DNA of 64,000 nucleotides. Source: Hydrogenophilus sp. GTDB taxonomy: Bacteria; Pseudomonadota; Gammaproteobacteria; Burkholderiales; Thiobacillaceae. Each line of letters starts with the position of its first letter. The stretch's first letter is position 1. The position numbers and the translations under genes are program-made. The stretch is taken from contig DYFL01000008.1 of the NCBI GenBank assembly GCA_020725195.1, positions 1 through 64,000 of the forward strand, written 5' to 3'. Under the pieces are notes generated by a model. It saw only the letters and a program-made list of their open reading frames with translations, was not told the origin of the DNA and did no database searches. This document shows, piece by piece, positions 63,265-64,000 of the stretch.

Positions 63265-63353
63265 GTAGCCCGGATGAAGCGAAGCGCAATCCGGGGAGGG
63301 CATGGTCGAGCCCTCATCCCGGATTACGGCCTATCGGCCTGCATCCGGGCTAC
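63265..63353. repeat. GTAGCCCGGAT palindromic element
   Basis: Starts GTAGCCCGGATGAAGCGAAG and ends GCATCCGGGCTAC, with an inner AATCCGGG/CCCGGATT pair; third full member of this family in the window. Confidence 0.85.
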
Positions 63354-63371
63354 GAGGCTACTCACGAGCGG

Positions 63372-63485
63372 CTAGCCCAACGTCGGCATCGCCAGGGTAT
63401 CTGCCGTGCGCTCGGCCGGCGCAGGCCATCGGCTGGTAACCACCTTGGTGCGCGGATAGAAGCGCACCCCTCCATCCCGTGAATG
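63372..63485 (-). pseudogene. C-terminal relic of an mmsA-like aldehyde dehydrogenase
   Basis: A minus-strand frame of 37 codons reads HSRDGGVRFYPRTKVVTSRW and ends in a TAG at 63372-63374. This resembles the C-terminus of CoA-acylating methylmalonate semialdehyde dehydrogenases, which end in a Val-Arg-Phe-Tyr-Thr ... Lys-x-Val-Thr-x-Arg-Trp pattern. The upstream 1.4 kb of such a gene is absent. Identification is by motif memory only. Confidence 0.45.
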
Positions 63486-63515
63486 TGCACCTCGTCCGAC
63501 ATCCGTCTCCCCTCT

Positions 63516-64000
63516 CTACGCCGGGCCGGGCGGGGCCTCGTCGAGCAGCTCGATCCAGTGCACCACGCGCAGCGCCGTGCCCGCCTGCAGGTGCAACTGG
63601 CAGCCGACGTTGGCGCTGGCGATGAGCTCCGGCGCGCCGGCCTGCAGGTGGTCGAGCTTGCGGCGGCGCAACTGGGCGGCGAGCTCCGGCTGGAGCACCG
63701 AATAGGTCCCTGCCGAGCCGCAGCACAGGTGGGCCTCGTTCACCGGCGCGAGCTCGAAGCCCAGCCCCTGGAGTATCGCCTCAACGACGCCCTGGAGCCG
63801 CTGCCCGTGCTGCAGGGAACAGGGGGCGTGGAAGGCGATGCGGCGCGGGGCGGCGAGGCGGAAGGCGCCGAGGTCCTCGCGCGCCAGGACCTCGGCGAGG
63901 TCGCGCGCGAGCTCGGTGACGCGCGCCGCCTTCTCCGCGTAGGCCGGGTCGAGCCGCAGGGCGTGGCCGTAGTCCTTGACCAGGCTGCCGCAGCCGCTCG
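63516..64000 (-). CDS. glcF: Glycolate oxidase iron-sulfur subunit (3' part)
   Basis: The gene runs off the window; the last 160 codons are present, ending in a TAG at 63516. Visible motifs are ASGCG-like SGCGSLVKDYGHA, FHAPCSLQHGQ and CCGSAGTYSVLQPELA, the CCG-type cysteine repeats of GlcF and related heterodisulfide reductase-like subunits. With GlcD and GlcE it oxidises glycolate to glyoxylate. It lies upstream of garR and garK on the same strand, which fits a glycolate salvage cluster. Confidence 0.9.
   Translation of the reverse strand, partial: SGCGSLVKDYGHALRLDPAYAEKAARVTELARDLAEVLAREDLGAFRLAAPRRIAFHAPCSLQHGQRLQGVVEAILQGLGFELAPVNEAHLCCGSAGTYSVLQPELAAQLRRRKLDHLQAGAPELIASANVGCQLHLQAGTALRVVHWIELLDEAPPGPA

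Larger units (their letters stand above)
63124..63515. other. Repeat region with gene-tail relics
   Basis: About 390 bp between glcF and garR. From left to right it holds a GCAAAG-type inverted repeat (63184-63219), a 32-bp copy of the glcF 3' end (63230-63261), a GTAGCCCGGAT element (63265-63353) and an mmsA-like C-terminal tail on the minus strand (63372-63485). Confidence 0.65.

Overview
The window is a GC-rich bacterial chromosome segment. It looks like a betaproteobacterium of the Rhodocyclales/Nitrosomonadales type; this is inferred from gene content and order, and no genus can be named. The clues are serS next to tRNA-Ser(CGA), petABC followed by sspA-sspB, orn / M48 protease / cytochrome c / phhB / rsgA in a row, and a CheA fragment of betaproteobacterial style.

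Layout. 0-1.1 kb: debris of a chemotaxis locus (a CheW scrap, then a CheA fragment fused to a CheB catalytic domain). 1.1-5.7 kb: class Ia ribonucleotide reductase nrdAB behind two NrdR boxes and an FNR-like site. 6.0-7.1 kb: a hicBA toxin-antitoxin pair and a small winged-helix protein. 7.4-8.5 kb: a DsbB/DsbA-type pair. 8.6-13.1 kb: an uncharacterised zinc-ribbon membrane protein, two secreted proteins (one a zinc protease) and a periplasmic metallo-beta-lactamase-fold hydrolase. 13.3-17.0 kb: two diguanylate cyclases around rnk. 17.3-18.9 kb: a sulfite dehydrogenase pair. 19.7-22.2 kb: glycogen phosphorylase. 22.3-28.9 kb: iron uptake (Fbp-type permease and ATPase, feoAB), each set with a Fur box, with a two-domain kinase between them. 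29-34.6 kb: hybrid histidine kinase, serS, mltF. 34.7-35.3 kb: tRNA-Ser and tRNA-Thr. 35.5-40.4 kb: sspBA, cytochrome bc1, and a DegS/AlgW-like protease. 40.7-43.4 kb: DUF255 thioredoxin-fold protein, orphan Hpt protein, ABM monooxygenase. 43.4-50.0 kb: zwf, gnd, glgA and a second glucan phosphorylase. 50.1-54.4 kb: orn, M48 protease, cytochrome c, phhB, rsgA, a DsrE-like protein. 54.7-57.3 kb: CBS, DJ-1/PfpI, a flavin amine oxidase-like enzyme, hslR. 57.9-61.1 kb: a Cfa-like methyltransferase overlapping an FAD enzyme (candidate 10-methyl fatty acid pair) and a lipoprotein. 61.1-64.0 kb: glycerate kinase, tartronate semialdehyde reductase and the 3' part of glcF (glycolate to glycerate route).

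Intergenic DNA is packed with several families of palindromic repeats, one of which has entered a reading frame. The most unusual features are: (i) a 137-bp tandem array built from the start of hslR, giving three successive 43-codon mini-ORFs that each stop 5 nt before the next start and lead into the intact gene; (ii) an 84-bp perfect duplication of the tRNA-Ser 3' end plus terminator; (iii) the CheA-CheB chimera; and (iv) gene-tail relics (glcF copy, mmsA-like tail) trapped between repeats next to glcF.

Metabolically the window suggests an aerobic or facultative respirer with a bc1 complex, sulfite oxidation, glycogen storage feeding the oxidative pentose phosphate route, and iron-controlled ferrous and ferric uptake.
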